Assembly: GCA_937120495.1 (NCBI GenBank)
Contig: CAKZJW010000060.1
Span: 1 to 64,000 of the forward strand
Length of the DNA stretch: 64,000 nucleotides
From: an uncultured Oligoflexia bacterium
Lineage (GTDB): Bacteria > Bdellovibrionota > Bacteriovoracia > Bacteriovoracales > Bacteriovoracaceae
Direction: 5' to 3'
Shown here: in pieces, positions 7,723 to 15,999 of the stretch
Layout of the letters: each line of letters begins with the position of its first letter
Position numbering within the stretch: the first letter of the stretch is position 1
The notes under the pieces: model-generated
Seen by the model: only the letters and a program-made list of their open reading frames with translations
The model's database searches: none
Told to the model about the DNA's origin: nothing
Made by a program: the position numbers and the translations under genes

Positions 7723-8309
7723 AAACAGGTGAAACAGAAAATGCAGAGAAAGGTAAAAAACTATCTTCGCATATCGCAAAATATTTTTGGCAAGCAAGTG
7801 CACTCTCTGGTTCAAGGAAAAAAAGTGTCCATAGATTTTTTAGAAAAATTCCTGAATTTGATGATTTTTCAGATATTGAGTTATACACATTCTCAAAATA
7901 CTTACATGTAAGAGAGTTTGAAGCCAATGAAGTTGTATTTCATCGAAATCAAGCAGGGCTTTCCTTTTATCTTATTTATGAAGGAAGTGTTGGAATTACT
8001 CTTGAAGAAAAGCACCAAGTACTTAATCCTGAAAGTGATTTGAAATTAATTGCAGAGTTAGAAAAGTATAATTACTTTGGAGAACTATCACTATTAGAAG
8101 AACAGAATAGACGAAATGCAGCAGCGATCTCACTTCGTAAGGCAACTTTATTAGCTATCTATAAGCCAGACCTGGATGAAATGATTGAAGAGCATTCTGT
8201 TGTTGCTGCAAAATTTTTAAAAGCATTATCATATATAGTTGCAAAGAGATTACAATTAGTCGCAAACGAGTTGAAGATTGTAAAAGATAAACTCAGAGAG
8301 AAAGAATAG
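7719..8309 (+). CDS. Cyclic-nucleotide-binding-domain protein
   Basis: A 196-residue soluble protein whose middle (about 55-165) is a cNMP-binding beta-barrel. FEANEVVFHRNQAGLSFYLIYEGSV is the conserved strand-loop-strand entry, and FGELSLLEEQNRRNAAAIS is the phosphate-binding cassette, though the canonical R-x-A is present only as RNAA. No DNA-binding HTH follows; the C-terminus is a long helix. It is likely a ligand sensor or scaffold rather than a CRP-type regulator. The start was set at the ATG that overlaps the previous stop and lies after GAGGAATT. An alternative start at 7689 would lie inside the upstream gene. Confidence 0.78.
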   Translation: MKTGETENAEKGKKLSSHIAKYFWQASALSGSRKKSVHRFFRKIPEFDDFSDIELYTFSKYLHVREFEANEVVFHRNQAGLSFYLIYEGSVGITLEEKHQVLNPESDLKLIAELEKYNYFGELSLLEEQNRRNAAAISLRKATLLAIYKPDLDEMIEEHSVVAAKFLKALSYIVAKRLQLVANELKIVKDKLREKE

Positions 8310-8313
8310 AATA

Positions 8314-9357
8314 ATGCCTAGAAGAATCCATAGGGGAAATAAAGCCCAATTAATATTTTTTCTAATAATAGTTTTATCAGTAAGCTTACTTCTATTGAAT
8401 CTATCTAGACTATTAGTACCTTTTGGTATCGCGTACATCTTAACTTTGATTGTTCAGCCGCTTAAGAGATCTCTATATTCCGTAAGTATAAAAAGAAAAG
8501 TTTCAGCAATTTTAATTGCCATGGTTATTGCATTTTCGTTTTCTTACCCCGTGATTAAGGGCGTAAATACGGTAACAAATGAAGCGCATAAAATTGAATA
8601 CTACCTTCCTAAATTAGAAAACTATCTCCGAGAAAAATATAGACTCTTAAAAGTAGAGGTAAGAGAAAGATTTAATTATGAAATTGAAGTTAACCCGGTT
8701 GATAAGTTAGTTGAGTATGGACAAGTTTCAACTCGTGCAGTTTTAATCTATTTACCCTTTATCATTACATCCCTTTTAGAGTGGGGATTTGTTATACCTC
8801 TGCTGCTTTTTTTCATTTTAAAAGATGGAAGAAGAATGAAGCATAAGTTTTTAAAAATAATACCTAATAATATCGCAGAGAGAGCCTATTATCTCTTTCA
8901 TCAATTCAACAGGAAGTTTGGTGACTATATCTTTGCAAAATTTATAGAAGCCGTAATTATTGGATCCATTATTACGACAGGCCTTGTGATAATTGGTTAT
9001 CCATTTGCTTTTCTTTTGGGACTTATTGCTGCAATAACAAATATTTTACCGTATCTTGGGCCTTTTTTAGGATTTGCACCAGCATTAATAATAGGCCTTG
9101 TTGACCAAAACCCGAATACAACTTTAGGGGCAATGGTAATCCTTTATATCGTTGCTAATGTAATTGATCTCGCTCTCGTATTCCCAATACTTGTTTCTAA
9201 AATTGTTAACCTACATCCAATAATAGTTGTGATGAGCGTCATTGTGGGATCTCAGTTCGCTGGTATTGTCGGAATGATTATTTCGATTCCATTCGCAGCC
9301 TTTTTACAATTATTTATTCAACAGGCTTACTTAGAAATTTACTCCAATAGGCGTTAA
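8314..9357 (+). CDS. AI-2E/PerM-family membrane permease
   Basis: A 347-residue inner-membrane protein with about seven to eight hydrophobic helices. The family signature NILPYLGPFLGFAPALIIGL is present near 243-262, preceded by FLLGLIAAIT, and the C-terminal helix pair carries FAGIVGMIISIPFAA. A soluble amphipathic region (95-140) between helices 2 and 3 is typical. Members export small molecules or ions; AI-2 transport itself is shown for only a few. It starts four bases after the upstream stop in the same operon. The substrate cannot be told from sequence. Confidence 0.85.
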   Translation: MPRRIHRGNKAQLIFFLIIVLSVSLLLLNLSRLLVPFGIAYILTLIVQPLKRSLYSVSIKRKVSAILIAMVIAFSFSYPVIKGVNTVTNEAHKIEYYLPKLENYLREKYRLLKVEVRERFNYEIEVNPVDKLVEYGQVSTRAVLIYLPFIITSLLEWGFVIPLLLFFILKDGRRMKHKFLKIIPNNIAERAYYLFHQFNRKFGDYIFAKFIEAVIIGSIITTGLVIIGYPFAFLLGLIAAITNILPYLGPFLGFAPALIIGLVDQNPNTTLGAMVILYIVANVIDLALVFPILVSKIVNLHPIIVVMSVIVGSQFAGIVGMIISIPFAAFLQLFIQQAYLEIYSNRR

Positions 9358-9399
9358 TAGTCCTTTGAGCTTTTAGGTTAAATATTGTAACTTATTAGA

Positions 9400-10143
9400 A
9401 TGAAATTCTTATACATTATTACCTTATTGTTAACGATCTCTTGTGCTACAGAAACACCCGAGGGAAAAACCGAAGCTGAAGTGCTATTTAAAGAAGCTAA
9501 GATTCTGATGAAAGATGAAAGGTTTATCCTAGCAACAGAAAAGTTAAACCAGCTTAAAAATAGATACCCTTACAGTTTTTACGCTACTCCAGCTGAACTT
9601 CTTCAAGCAGATATTTTATTCTTGCAAGAAAGCTATGCTGATTCAGCAGCTGCCTATTTATTATTTAGGGACTTTCACCCAAGGCACAAAGAGATACCTT
9701 ATGTTATCTATAAAATAGCTGAATCTTATTATGCTCAGGTTCCAGATACTGATGATAGAGACCTTCAAAGTGCAGTAGAGGCTATTAAATATTATAGAGA
9801 GATTTTAAGAAGTTATAGCACGAGTTCTTACTCAAGAGATGCAAAGAAAAAAATTAAGAAATGTAACGATATGATTATTGGTAAAGAGAAATATGTTGCA
9901 GATTTTTATTTTAAAGTTGAAAAATTTAAAGCTGCTAGATGGCGCTATTTAGATATCCTTGCAAACGTAAGTGATAAGAAGCTTCGTAAGCACTCGATGG
10001 TACGTGTAGTACAAAGTTCTCGAGCGGTTAAGGATTATAAAGCCTGTATATCTTATGCAGATAGATATTTCCAATATCTTGAAAAAGAAGATAAACTTTT
10101 AGTAGAATCACTTAAGTCAAAATGTAAGAGAAAACTTAAATAG
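9400..10143 (+). CDS. bamD: BamD-like outer-membrane assembly lipoprotein
   Basis: A lipoprotein of 247 residues. The signal peptide ends in a lipobox (LTISC, Cys at about 15). The mature chain contains the TPR-like repeats of BamD/YfiO: AEVLFKEAKILMKDERFILATEKLNQLKNRYPYS near 27-60, then SYADSAAAYLLFRDFHPRHKEIPYVIYKIAESYY (86-120), the latter being the most conserved BamD segment. BamD is the essential lipoprotein partner of BamA in inserting beta-barrel proteins. It is followed six bases later by a TPR protein. The family call is good; orthology to E. coli BamD is likely but not proven. Confidence 0.82.
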   Translation: MKFLYIITLLLTISCATETPEGKTEAEVLFKEAKILMKDERFILATEKLNQLKNRYPYSFYATPAELLQADILFLQESYADSAAAYLLFRDFHPRHKEIPYVIYKIAESYYAQVPDTDDRDLQSAVEAIKYYREILRSYSTSSYSRDAKKKIKKCNDMIIGKEKYVADFYFKVEKFKAARWRYLDILANVSDKKLRKHSMVRVVQSSRAVKDYKACISYADRYFQYLEKEDKLLVESLKSKCKRKLK

Positions 10144-10161
10144 TTTTTATTGGAGATCGCA

Positions 10162-10890
10162 TTGAGTATGTCTAAAGAGCAAAGACTTTTAATTAAAGGG
10201 AAAGAACTTTTTAATCAAAACAAACTTAAAAGTGCATTCCTTGCATTTGAAGAGATTACTGAAATTAATCCTTCAAATTCAGAGGCTTATTTTTTTCTAG
10301 GAAATATTTTTCATATTAAAGGGCAACTTGGTAAGGCAATTAAAGCATTTAATAAAGTTTTAGACCTTAACCCAGATCATACAGATGCATCTATTAGTCT
10401 CTCAGTAATTTTGAATGATATTGGCCGTTATGAGCAAGCTCAAGAGGTTTTTGAGAAAGCAAATAAGAAGGTTAAGCAAGAGTCAAAAGGTGTAGAGGAT
10501 CCACACATAAATACAAGATTTGCAGCAAAACACTTTGAGCTAGCAGAGATGTATTTTTCGTATAATAGGTATGAAGAAGCTTTATTTGAATACAATAAGG
10601 CAATCAGCTTAAATCCAAGTGACCTTGAGGTAAGAATTAAAATTGCAAAAGTTTATTCTAAAAAGGGATACCTTGCTAAGGCTCTAGAGGAACTTAGAAA
10701 GTTGAAATCAGAGAATCCTTCATATATTCCAGCGCGCGTTGCTCTTGGTCTACTTCATTATGGATCAGGAAACGTTCTTGAGGCCCAAACTGAGTGGCAG
10801 TCTGCACTTGAGAAAGAACCAATGAATGAAGAGCTTGTTATGTACATGAACTTATCTTCGAGTGCTACAGAGACTTCTATCGGTATGTAA
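10162..10890 (+). CDS. TPR-repeat protein
   Basis: About 242 residues made almost wholly of tetratricopeptide repeats. At least five 34-residue units can be followed (for example NSEAYFFLGNIFHIKGQLGKAIKAFNKVLDLNP and HFELAEMYFSYNRYEEALFEYNKAISLNP), each with the G-A-P pattern at repeat positions 8, 20 and 32. No signal peptide is seen, so it is probably cytoplasmic. The start is ambiguous: TTG at 10162 is six bases after GGAG, and an ATG follows at 10168. It is the last gene before a bidirectional terminator. Partners unknown; it may assist the BamD-like protein next to it. Confidence 0.75.
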   Translation: MSMSKEQRLLIKGKELFNQNKLKSAFLAFEEITEINPSNSEAYFFLGNIFHIKGQLGKAIKAFNKVLDLNPDHTDASISLSVILNDIGRYEQAQEVFEKANKKVKQESKGVEDPHINTRFAAKHFELAEMYFSYNRYEEALFEYNKAISLNPSDLEVRIKIAKVYSKKGYLAKALEELRKLKSENPSYIPARVALGLLHYGSGNVLEAQTEWQSALEKEPMNEELVMYMNLSSSATETSIGM

Positions 10891-10916
10891 TAAAAATTTA
10901 ATATATAAAGAGAAAT

Positions 10917-10946
10917 AAAAAAGCCTCCAAATTTGGAGGCTTTTTT
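10917..10946. terminator. Bidirectional Rho-independent terminator
   Basis: A perfect palindrome: AAAAAAGCCTCCAAA pairs with TTTGGAGGCTTTTTT. It has an A-run on one side and a T-run on the other, so it can stop both the TPR operon and the convergent csrA-fliW unit. Confidence 0.93.
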
Positions 10947-10967
10947 GTATTTAAAATGTTTTGTTTA

Positions 10968-11528
10968 TTATGCTTCGTTTCTTCTTTCTGTTGATCTTTT
11001 TGGAGCATCAGCAGTTGCAGAAGTTTGTGCCTCTTCTGTTTTAGCGGCTTGAACGTTTGTTCTGTTCGAGTCATCAGAAGAAAATGCAACGATATAGCTT
11101 TTAAGTTCTTTGTACATCTCATGCTTAACATTTAACTTAGAATCTTGAAGAACAATTTGTTTTGCAATTTTCTTTTCATTGTTAATAACAACAGGTGCTT
11201 TTAAATTTGCACTCATTGTAGTGATGTCACTTGGGATTGTTAAAATACTATAGATTTTGGCTTGAGTTAATGATTCAAGCTCAACACTGTTCATGTCAGC
11301 AGGTAATAATTTTGCAACATAATCAGGTTTAAATATTTTTGGTTCGATAATTGGAAATGCAATCTTCTCATCATCAATAGACTGAAGCCAAAGGATAAGT
11401 GTGCTATCTCCTGGATCAACAACAAAGAATTTACTTAGATTTTCAAAGCCTAAAAGTCCTTCCTGGAAATTGATAATATCGTCTTTGTTTACTTGAAGTT
11501 CTCCAAATCTTGTCGTGTTGACCTTCAC
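10968..11528 (-). CDS. fliW: Flagellar assembly factor FliW
   Basis: FliW binds flagellin and, when free, binds CsrA to release flagellin mRNA for translation. Residues 1-135 form the FliW fold: TTRFGELQVNKDDIINFQEGLLGFE at the start (conserved G-L-x-G-F-E) and later LTIPSDITTMSANLKAPVVINNEKKIAKQIVLQ, the family C-terminal block ending near 128. A ~45-residue extra tail rich in Ala/Thr/Asn/Glu follows and looks disordered. The start is GTG, five bases after CGGAGG. It lies downstream of csrA on the same strand, with a gap of 85 bases, an arrangement that supports the three-part flagellin-FliW-CsrA control. Confidence 0.93.
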   Translation of the reverse strand: MKVNTTRFGELQVNKDDIINFQEGLLGFENLSKFFVVDPGDSTLILWLQSIDDEKIAFPIIEPKIFKPDYVAKLLPADMNSVELESLTQAKIYSILTIPSDITTMSANLKAPVVINNEKKIAKQIVLQDSKLNVKHEMYKELKSYIVAFSSDDSNRTNVQAAKTEEAQTSATADAPKRSTERRNEA

Positions 11529-11613
11529 ATCGTCCTCCGATAAAAAAAGTGGTAGTAAAATTTCTACCTTTTATGATGATAACAGTCAATTATAATGATT
11601 CGCAAGAAGGAAT

Positions 11614-11844
11614 TTATTTCTTTGTGAGTGCGTCATTTAGCTGCGCAATGTCAATCGGGGATGATTGAGCCGCTTCAGTATTTTGATCCTGAATTGCTTG
11701 ATATACTTCTTCTCTGTGAATTTTTGTCTCTTTGGGAGCTTTGATACCTAGACGAACTTGCTTTCCTTTAATCTGGACTACAACTATCTTTATATTATCG
11801 TCAATGGCGATGCTTTCTCCAAGCTTCCTTGTTAGAACTAGCAT
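11614..11844 (-). CDS. csrA: RNA-binding carbon storage/flagellin regulator CsrA
   Basis: A dimeric RNA-binding protein that blocks ribosome access at GGA-containing leaders. The core (1-50) is textbook: MLVLTRKLGESIAIDD, KGKQVRLGIKAPKET and HREEVYQAI. Residues L4 and R44-equivalent (IHREE) needed for RNA contact are present. A 20-residue C-terminal extension (SSPIDIAQLNDALTKK) is typical of FliW-containing species, in which FliW acts through the CsrA C-terminus. SD AGAGGAAA precedes the ATG. It follows flgL after a 272-base gap, so it may have its own promoter. Confidence 0.96.
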   Translation of the reverse strand: MLVLTRKLGESIAIDDNIKIVVVQIKGKQVRLGIKAPKETKIHREEVYQAIQDQNTEAAQSSPIDIAQLNDALTKK

Positions 11845-12116
11845 GGTTCTTTTTCCTCTGTGAAAACCTATTAATGGTAGTTTCTTTACCTACGGCTCAT
11901 TCATATATTACTGGTTTAATAAAAACGCAAGTAAATAATTTCAATTTGCTTCAAACTCTTTATATATTACTAATTTATAGAATAAATAATAATTTTCAAC
12001 TCTTTGTAGTTTTTTCCTACCTTTAAAGTCAGAAAATCACCCAAAAAAGAAAATTTTTGTGTTTAATTTGAGGTTAATTGAACAATTGAGGAAAATTTCT
12101 TAAGTAAAACTTTAGG
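11845..12116. other. Intergenic region between flgL and csrA
   Basis: An AT-rich 272-base gap. On the minus strand TTGCGT and TATATG separated by 17 bases lie about 60 bases before csrA and could be its promoter. I see no convincing terminator after flgL (only a weak AATTGTTCAATT palindrome), no credible ORF and no repeats. Confidence 0.4.
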
Positions 12117-13178
12117 TTATCTAATGAAGTCCATGAGACTATTACCCATCATCTGAGCACTAGATTTGTATGTTGCGTTAAGAACATTCTGTTGACGCGT
12201 AAGATCTGTAAATAGCTCAGCAACGTCAGCATCTTCAATTTTACTTGTGTACTCCGCGTTAGCAAGTTTTGTTCTTTCGATTGAGTTTTCTGAATTATCA
12301 ATAGAGTTCATTACTGAACCTACTTTTGTTCTCGTTTGAATCAGCTTATTCATCATTACATCAAAGCGGGGTAGTAGGTCTTGAATTACCTCGTGATTTC
12401 CAGTTTCAAGTGCGTTTTCTAATGACTGTAAGTCATCAAAAAGAGACCTTGATTCAGACGAGATTCTTGTTTTGTTTTCCTGCCCCTGTTTTGTGACAGT
12501 CTGAGAGTTCTCGTTTGCCGGCAGTCGATTTATGACGATGTCATCAGCCGGAATATTTTCATCTACAGCTTTCTTTGGATCAATTAGATGAGTGTCACCT
12601 GTTGGATCTTTTTGTAGCATTGTTGATTTATTTTTTTCAAAAAAGACATGGCTTCCAGGAAAACCTACGGGAACAAAAAAGTCTTTTGAAACTTCTAGTT
12701 TTACTTGGTTGTCATCACCTAAGTATTTTCCTTCAGCAGTGAATGGTCTTTCTGTGTTTTTATAACCACCAAAAATATATTTATTTCCAATACGTCTATT
12801 TCCAATTGCTAGTGCCTGTTTTCTCAATTGGTGAATTTCTTCAGCAACGGCACGTCTAACATCAACATCAAAAATATTTGAAGATTGTCCAATTGCAATT
12901 TCTTTGGCTTTACTCATTATATCAGTAAGTTCTTCAATAGAGTTCTCAGCAAATGTTAATTGAGTTTTGGCGTAACTTACATTTCTTAAATATTGATTAG
13001 AGTCGACATTTTGAGAGCGGATGCTTAAAAGCTCTACGTTGCCAACTGGATTGTCTGAAGGGCGTTGAATATCCTTAAGGTTAGAACCTTTAAGTTGTAA
13101 ATTCTCAAGCTTTGACTTCGTCTTTCCAACGGAGTGCTTGATTGCGTGAAATGAACTAGCTTCTGAAACTCTACTCAT
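12117..13178 (-). CDS. flgL: Hook-filament junction protein FlgL (HAP3)
   Basis: The last junction protein before the filament, exported by the flagellar type III system. It has 353 residues. The N-terminal D0/D1 helices carry the flagellin-like pattern (SKLENLQLKGSNLKDIQRPSDNPVG, the conserved PSDNP at about 41-45), and the C-terminal helix has TKVGSVMNSIDNSENSIERT and LFTDLTRQQNVLNATYKSSAQMM. The central domain carries an inserted variable region, and no signal peptide is present, as expected. It starts nine bases after flgK stops, the usual flgK-flgL order. Confidence 0.93.
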   Translation of the reverse strand: MSRVSEASSFHAIKHSVGKTKSKLENLQLKGSNLKDIQRPSDNPVGNVELLSIRSQNVDSNQYLRNVSYAKTQLTFAENSIEELTDIMSKAKEIAIGQSSNIFDVDVRRAVAEEIHQLRKQALAIGNRRIGNKYIFGGYKNTERPFTAEGKYLGDDNQVKLEVSKDFFVPVGFPGSHVFFEKNKSTMLQKDPTGDTHLIDPKKAVDENIPADDIVINRLPANENSQTVTKQGQENKTRISSESRSLFDDLQSLENALETGNHEVIQDLLPRFDVMMNKLIQTRTKVGSVMNSIDNSENSIERTKLANAEYTSKIEDADVAELFTDLTRQQNVLNATYKSSAQMMGNSLMDFIR

Positions 13179-13187
13179 TTACTTTGC

Positions 13188-14648
13188 TTACCTCATCATA
13201 CCTAAAACTGAATCGAACATCTCATCAGCTACTTTAATCATTCTAGCAGATGCATCATATGCATGCTGAAACTTAACCATATTGGCAGTTTCTTCATCAA
13301 TTGACACACCAGATAGTCTTTCTTTTATTGATTTTGCTTGAGCAAGAACCCCTGAGGTTTGCTCTTCATCTAACTTTGCTTTTGCAACACTTAAACCAAT
13401 GTCTCCAACAGAACGGTGGTAGTGCTCTTCAAAACTTAAGTTGGTATCACCTAAAACTTTTTCGTGTTGTAGTTTAGAAATAGCAATTGAAATTCTGTTA
13501 TCACCTGGGGCATTAGGATCTAGGGCTGTAGATATATTATTTACATCCTCTTGAACCTCTGCACTTAATTCAAGCATACCTGCTGAGTTCTTTTGTCTTT
13601 GTGGTTCTTTGAAAAAATTAATGCCTGTAAAACGGCTAGAACCATTTTGAATAACATTCCCATTTTGATCTGTAGGAAGCTTCTTATTTATAAAACCTCT
13701 TCTATGGATAGCATTTGTTGATTGAACGAGTCCATATGCTAGCTCGTCTAAGTTGTCCGTTAGACCCTGAATATCATTATCACGAGTATCCATTAATGCT
13801 TGAATTTCACCTTTTAAAAACTTTCTAGAGATATGTTTTCCAGGTCTACCTTTAAGGTGAATTTGCATTTTTGGAATGTCTTGCGCACCATCTGGACCAG
13901 CTTCTTGTTTTGCAACAAGGTCATTTGTAATTCCACCGGTTACAAGTGTTCCAACACCTTGAACGTTTACTACAAACTGCCCATTCTTATCTTCATAATT
14001 ATCAACTTTAAAATATTCAGAAATATTTCTAACAATTTGATCTCTTTGATCTCTAAGGTCGTTGGCAATACCACCAGCATTTTCAAGCCTAACAATTTCT
14101 TTGTTCAGTTTTGATATGTTCTTTGTAAACATATTCACTTCTTCAACTGTTGTACTAATTTTAGAGTCAATTGATTCGCGAACTTTTCCAATAGAGTCGT
14201 GAATTCTCTTAAAGTCAGAGGCCACCATATTGGCATTATCTCTAACAACAGAACGAACAACTTCATTTTCAGGTTGATTTGAAAGCTCTCTAAAAGAATT
14301 AAAGAACCTATTTAGAACTTTGTTTAGTCCTTCCGTGTTTATCTCATTAAAGATCTCTTCAACTCTTTCAAGTTGAAAACCACGTTCTTTGTCGTAAGAA
14401 TTATTAGACATTGATCTCATTAAGTTTTTCTCAATAAGATTATCATGTACACGTCTAACCTCACGAACATTAACTCCGTTTCCGTGGACATTGTTTCCAA
14501 TTTCTACGGGCAAGTTAGTTTCATGAGTTATTCTTTGGCGAGTGAATCCTTCAGTATTAGCATTAGAAATATTATGAGACGTAGTCTCAAGAGATCTCTT
14601 AGAAGTTCTTAGTGATGAGCTTCCTATGCTAAATAAATCTACGGCCAA
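13188..14648 (-). CDS. flgK: Hook-associated protein FlgK (HAP1)
   Basis: First junction protein on the hook, 486 residues. The N-terminal rod/hook signature is intact: SSLRTSKRSLETTSHNISNANTEGFTRQR (9-38), including the NISNANT core. The C-terminal axial helix VSIDEETANMVKFQHAYDASARMIKVADEMFDSVLGMM is the FlgK hallmark. The internal D2 domain is somewhat short compared with enterobacteria (about 547 residues). It follows flgN by 27 bases on the minus strand, and FlgN is its export chaperone. Confidence 0.95.
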   Translation of the reverse strand: MAVDLFSIGSSSLRTSKRSLETTSHNISNANTEGFTRQRITHETNLPVEIGNNVHGNGVNVREVRRVHDNLIEKNLMRSMSNNSYDKERGFQLERVEEIFNEINTEGLNKVLNRFFNSFRELSNQPENEVVRSVVRDNANMVASDFKRIHDSIGKVRESIDSKISTTVEEVNMFTKNISKLNKEIVRLENAGGIANDLRDQRDQIVRNISEYFKVDNYEDKNGQFVVNVQGVGTLVTGGITNDLVAKQEAGPDGAQDIPKMQIHLKGRPGKHISRKFLKGEIQALMDTRDNDIQGLTDNLDELAYGLVQSTNAIHRRGFINKKLPTDQNGNVIQNGSSRFTGINFFKEPQRQKNSAGMLELSAEVQEDVNNISTALDPNAPGDNRISIAISKLQHEKVLGDTNLSFEEHYHRSVGDIGLSVAKAKLDEEQTSGVLAQAKSIKERLSGVSIDEETANMVKFQHAYDASARMIKVADEMFDSVLGMMR

Positions 14649-14675
14649 TTTATACCTCTTCCTAAGGTTTTTAGC

Positions 14676-15185
14676 TTATGGGTTTACAGATCTTGATCTG
14701 GTAACACCATTAGCACCATATGTTTGATAAGTTTTTCTTCCTGAAAAACTATCTTTTAATTCTTTTAAAGAGTGAATTGCTTTATTCAAGTACAACTGAT
14801 TAAGCTTATTCTGCTCTTGGATCTTTGTAATAATGTCTAATAAAAGAGCATTGTATTTCTCTAATTGTTTTGTCTCTGTATCATTTCCAACTGATGCTGA
14901 TAATTTAACAATGTCAGATATTTTTGAAACATTAATTGTTTCATCGATATCATTTATTTCAGTTATAATTTTTGTTCTATTTGTTTCAATTAAATTAATT
15001 CTTCCGATAAGTTCATTTTTAACCTGAAGAGTTTCTTCTAGTTGATCCATATCACTTGAAAGTAGGTGAACATATTCATCACAAGTTAAGTCGTAAAGTT
15101 CAGTGTGAAGCATGCAATAGTTTCTCCACATATCGTTAAGTTCTGTTAGTTTTAAATTTAGAGCAAACGATTTACTTTCATTCAT
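14676..15185 (-). CDS. flgN: FlgN-type chaperone for FlgK/FlgL
   Basis: A 169-residue all-helical protein that keeps the hook-filament junction proteins unfolded and targets them to the export gate. Heptad-rich helices span 10-75 (LKLTELNDMWRNYCMLHTELYDLTCDEYVHLLSSDMDQLEETLQVKNELIGRIN) and 95-145, the pattern of the FlgN family. The C-terminal tail ends in a basic, Gly/Ser-rich stretch (SGRKTYQTYGANG) as in FlgN proteins. Position between flgM and flgK supports the call more than sequence does. Confidence 0.75.
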   Translation of the reverse strand: MNESKSFALNLKLTELNDMWRNYCMLHTELYDLTCDEYVHLLSSDMDQLEETLQVKNELIGRINLIETNRTKIITEINDIDETINVSKISDIVKLSASVGNDTETKQLEKYNALLLDIITKIQEQNKLNQLYLNKAIHSLKELKDSFSGRKTYQTYGANGVTRSRSVNP

Positions 15186-15194
15186 ATCTAATTC

Positions 15195-15518
15195 CTAGTA
15201 TTCAGATGATAATATTTTATCAGCAATTGCATCAAAGTCTGGTTCATATGTTCCAGCTTGAATTCTAGCTTTTAAGCTAGCAATCTTAGCTGAGTTATCA
15301 ATTGGCGGAGCTGCATCTACCGCTTTTTTTATTCTTGAGAAGTCTCTAATTTTATCTGGTATAGATACTTTTGCATCTTTTGCAGTTTTATTCTCTAACT
15401 CTTGAGTTCTATCATAAGTGTTTCTTTGCAATGCTTTTGCCGACTTTGCTCGCTGCAGTTCTGCTTGTGCAGTTTTTGATCGAGGAAAGAAAGGTGCTCT
15501 AGTGTCAATGCTACTCAT
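15195..15518 (-). CDS. flgM: Anti-sigma-28 factor FlgM
   Basis: Holds sigma-28 (FliA) inactive until the hook is complete, then is exported. It has 107 residues. The C-terminal third carries the recognised FlgM block: DNSAKIASLKARIQAGTYEPDFDAIADKIL (75-104), where the K-x-x-x-L-K-x-x-I-x-x-G-x-Y pattern contacts sigma-28. The N-terminal two-thirds is Ala/Lys/Arg/Thr-rich and looks disordered, as in other members. It overlaps no neighbour but directly abuts flgJ. A sigma-28 promoter is found elsewhere in this window, upstream of the gene at 4702. Confidence 0.82.
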   Translation of the reverse strand: MSSIDTRAPFFPRSKTAQAELQRAKSAKALQRNTYDRTQELENKTAKDAKVSIPDKIRDFSRIKKAVDAAPPIDNSAKIASLKARIQAGTYEPDFDAIADKILSSEY

Positions 15519-15887
15519 TTAGTTCTCCCTTTTGGAGTCAGCGCCGTGCTGATACTGCTTGATAGCAGCCTGTACATTTGCACGTTGCTTAAGTTGGTTT
15601 GGCAGGATTTGATCAAGAATAATATCTTTCAAACCGATTCCATTTTTAGTCTCAGACATAATGTTAGCTCTTTCGTTATCCATTAGTCCTTTGTAATATT
15701 TTTCAGCACTACTGTCAGGCTTATCTGACTTTACTGAATTACTCATTTGGCTGATCATGAAGTTAATGAATTGCTTCTCCATTCCTTTAGCCACATCTAA
15801 ATAGGGTTTAGGTACATTCTTGTACTTAGCAGTTGAACCTACTTGTTGTTTCTGTGGTAAATTTGGAAGCTGGTTTATTTGACTCAT
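15519..15887 (-). CDS. flgJ: Rod-binding protein FlgJ, short form
   Basis: Only the rod-capping domain of FlgJ is present (about 122 residues). The ~150-residue muramidase domain of enterobacterial FlgJ is absent, which is usual outside beta/gamma-proteobacteria. The motif region AKGMEKQFINFMISQMSNSVK (about 38-58) and YYKGLMDNERANIMSETKNGIGLKDIILDQI match the family. The start used here lies after AGGAAGG; an upstream in-frame ATG at 15914 has no good ribosome site. A separate enzyme must cut peptidoglycan for rod passage. Order flgI-flgJ-flgM is standard. Confidence 0.87.
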   Translation of the reverse strand: MSQINQLPNLPQKQQVGSTAKYKNVPKPYLDVAKGMEKQFINFMISQMSNSVKSDKPDSSAEKYYKGLMDNERANIMSETKNGIGLKDIILDQILPNQLKQRANVQAAIKQYQHGADSKREN

Positions 15888-15936
15888 TACCTTCCTGGCT
15901 TTGTAACTCCCCATCCTAGCGAGCTTTCTGTCTTAA

Positions 15937-15945
15937 ATTATAACA
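15937..15945 (-). promoter_or_regulatory. Extended -10 promoter upstream of flgJ
   Basis: On the minus strand TGTTATAAT gives an extended -10 (TG-n-TATAAT) with a perfect TATAAT hexamer about 50 bases before the flgJ start. The -35 is poor, which is common with extended -10 sites. It would let flgJ-flgM-flgN-flgK-flgL be transcribed apart from the ring genes. Confidence 0.5.
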
Positions 15946-15999
15946 TTATTTGGATATCTGATGCCATAAAAAAGTTTCATTTAAGTTCATTTTTTGACA

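Noticed and set aside
11829-12026. Plus-strand frame in the flgL-csrA gap (65 residues)
   Set aside because: AT-rich with many Phe/Leu/Tyr codons, no ribosome site, and overlaps the csrA start.
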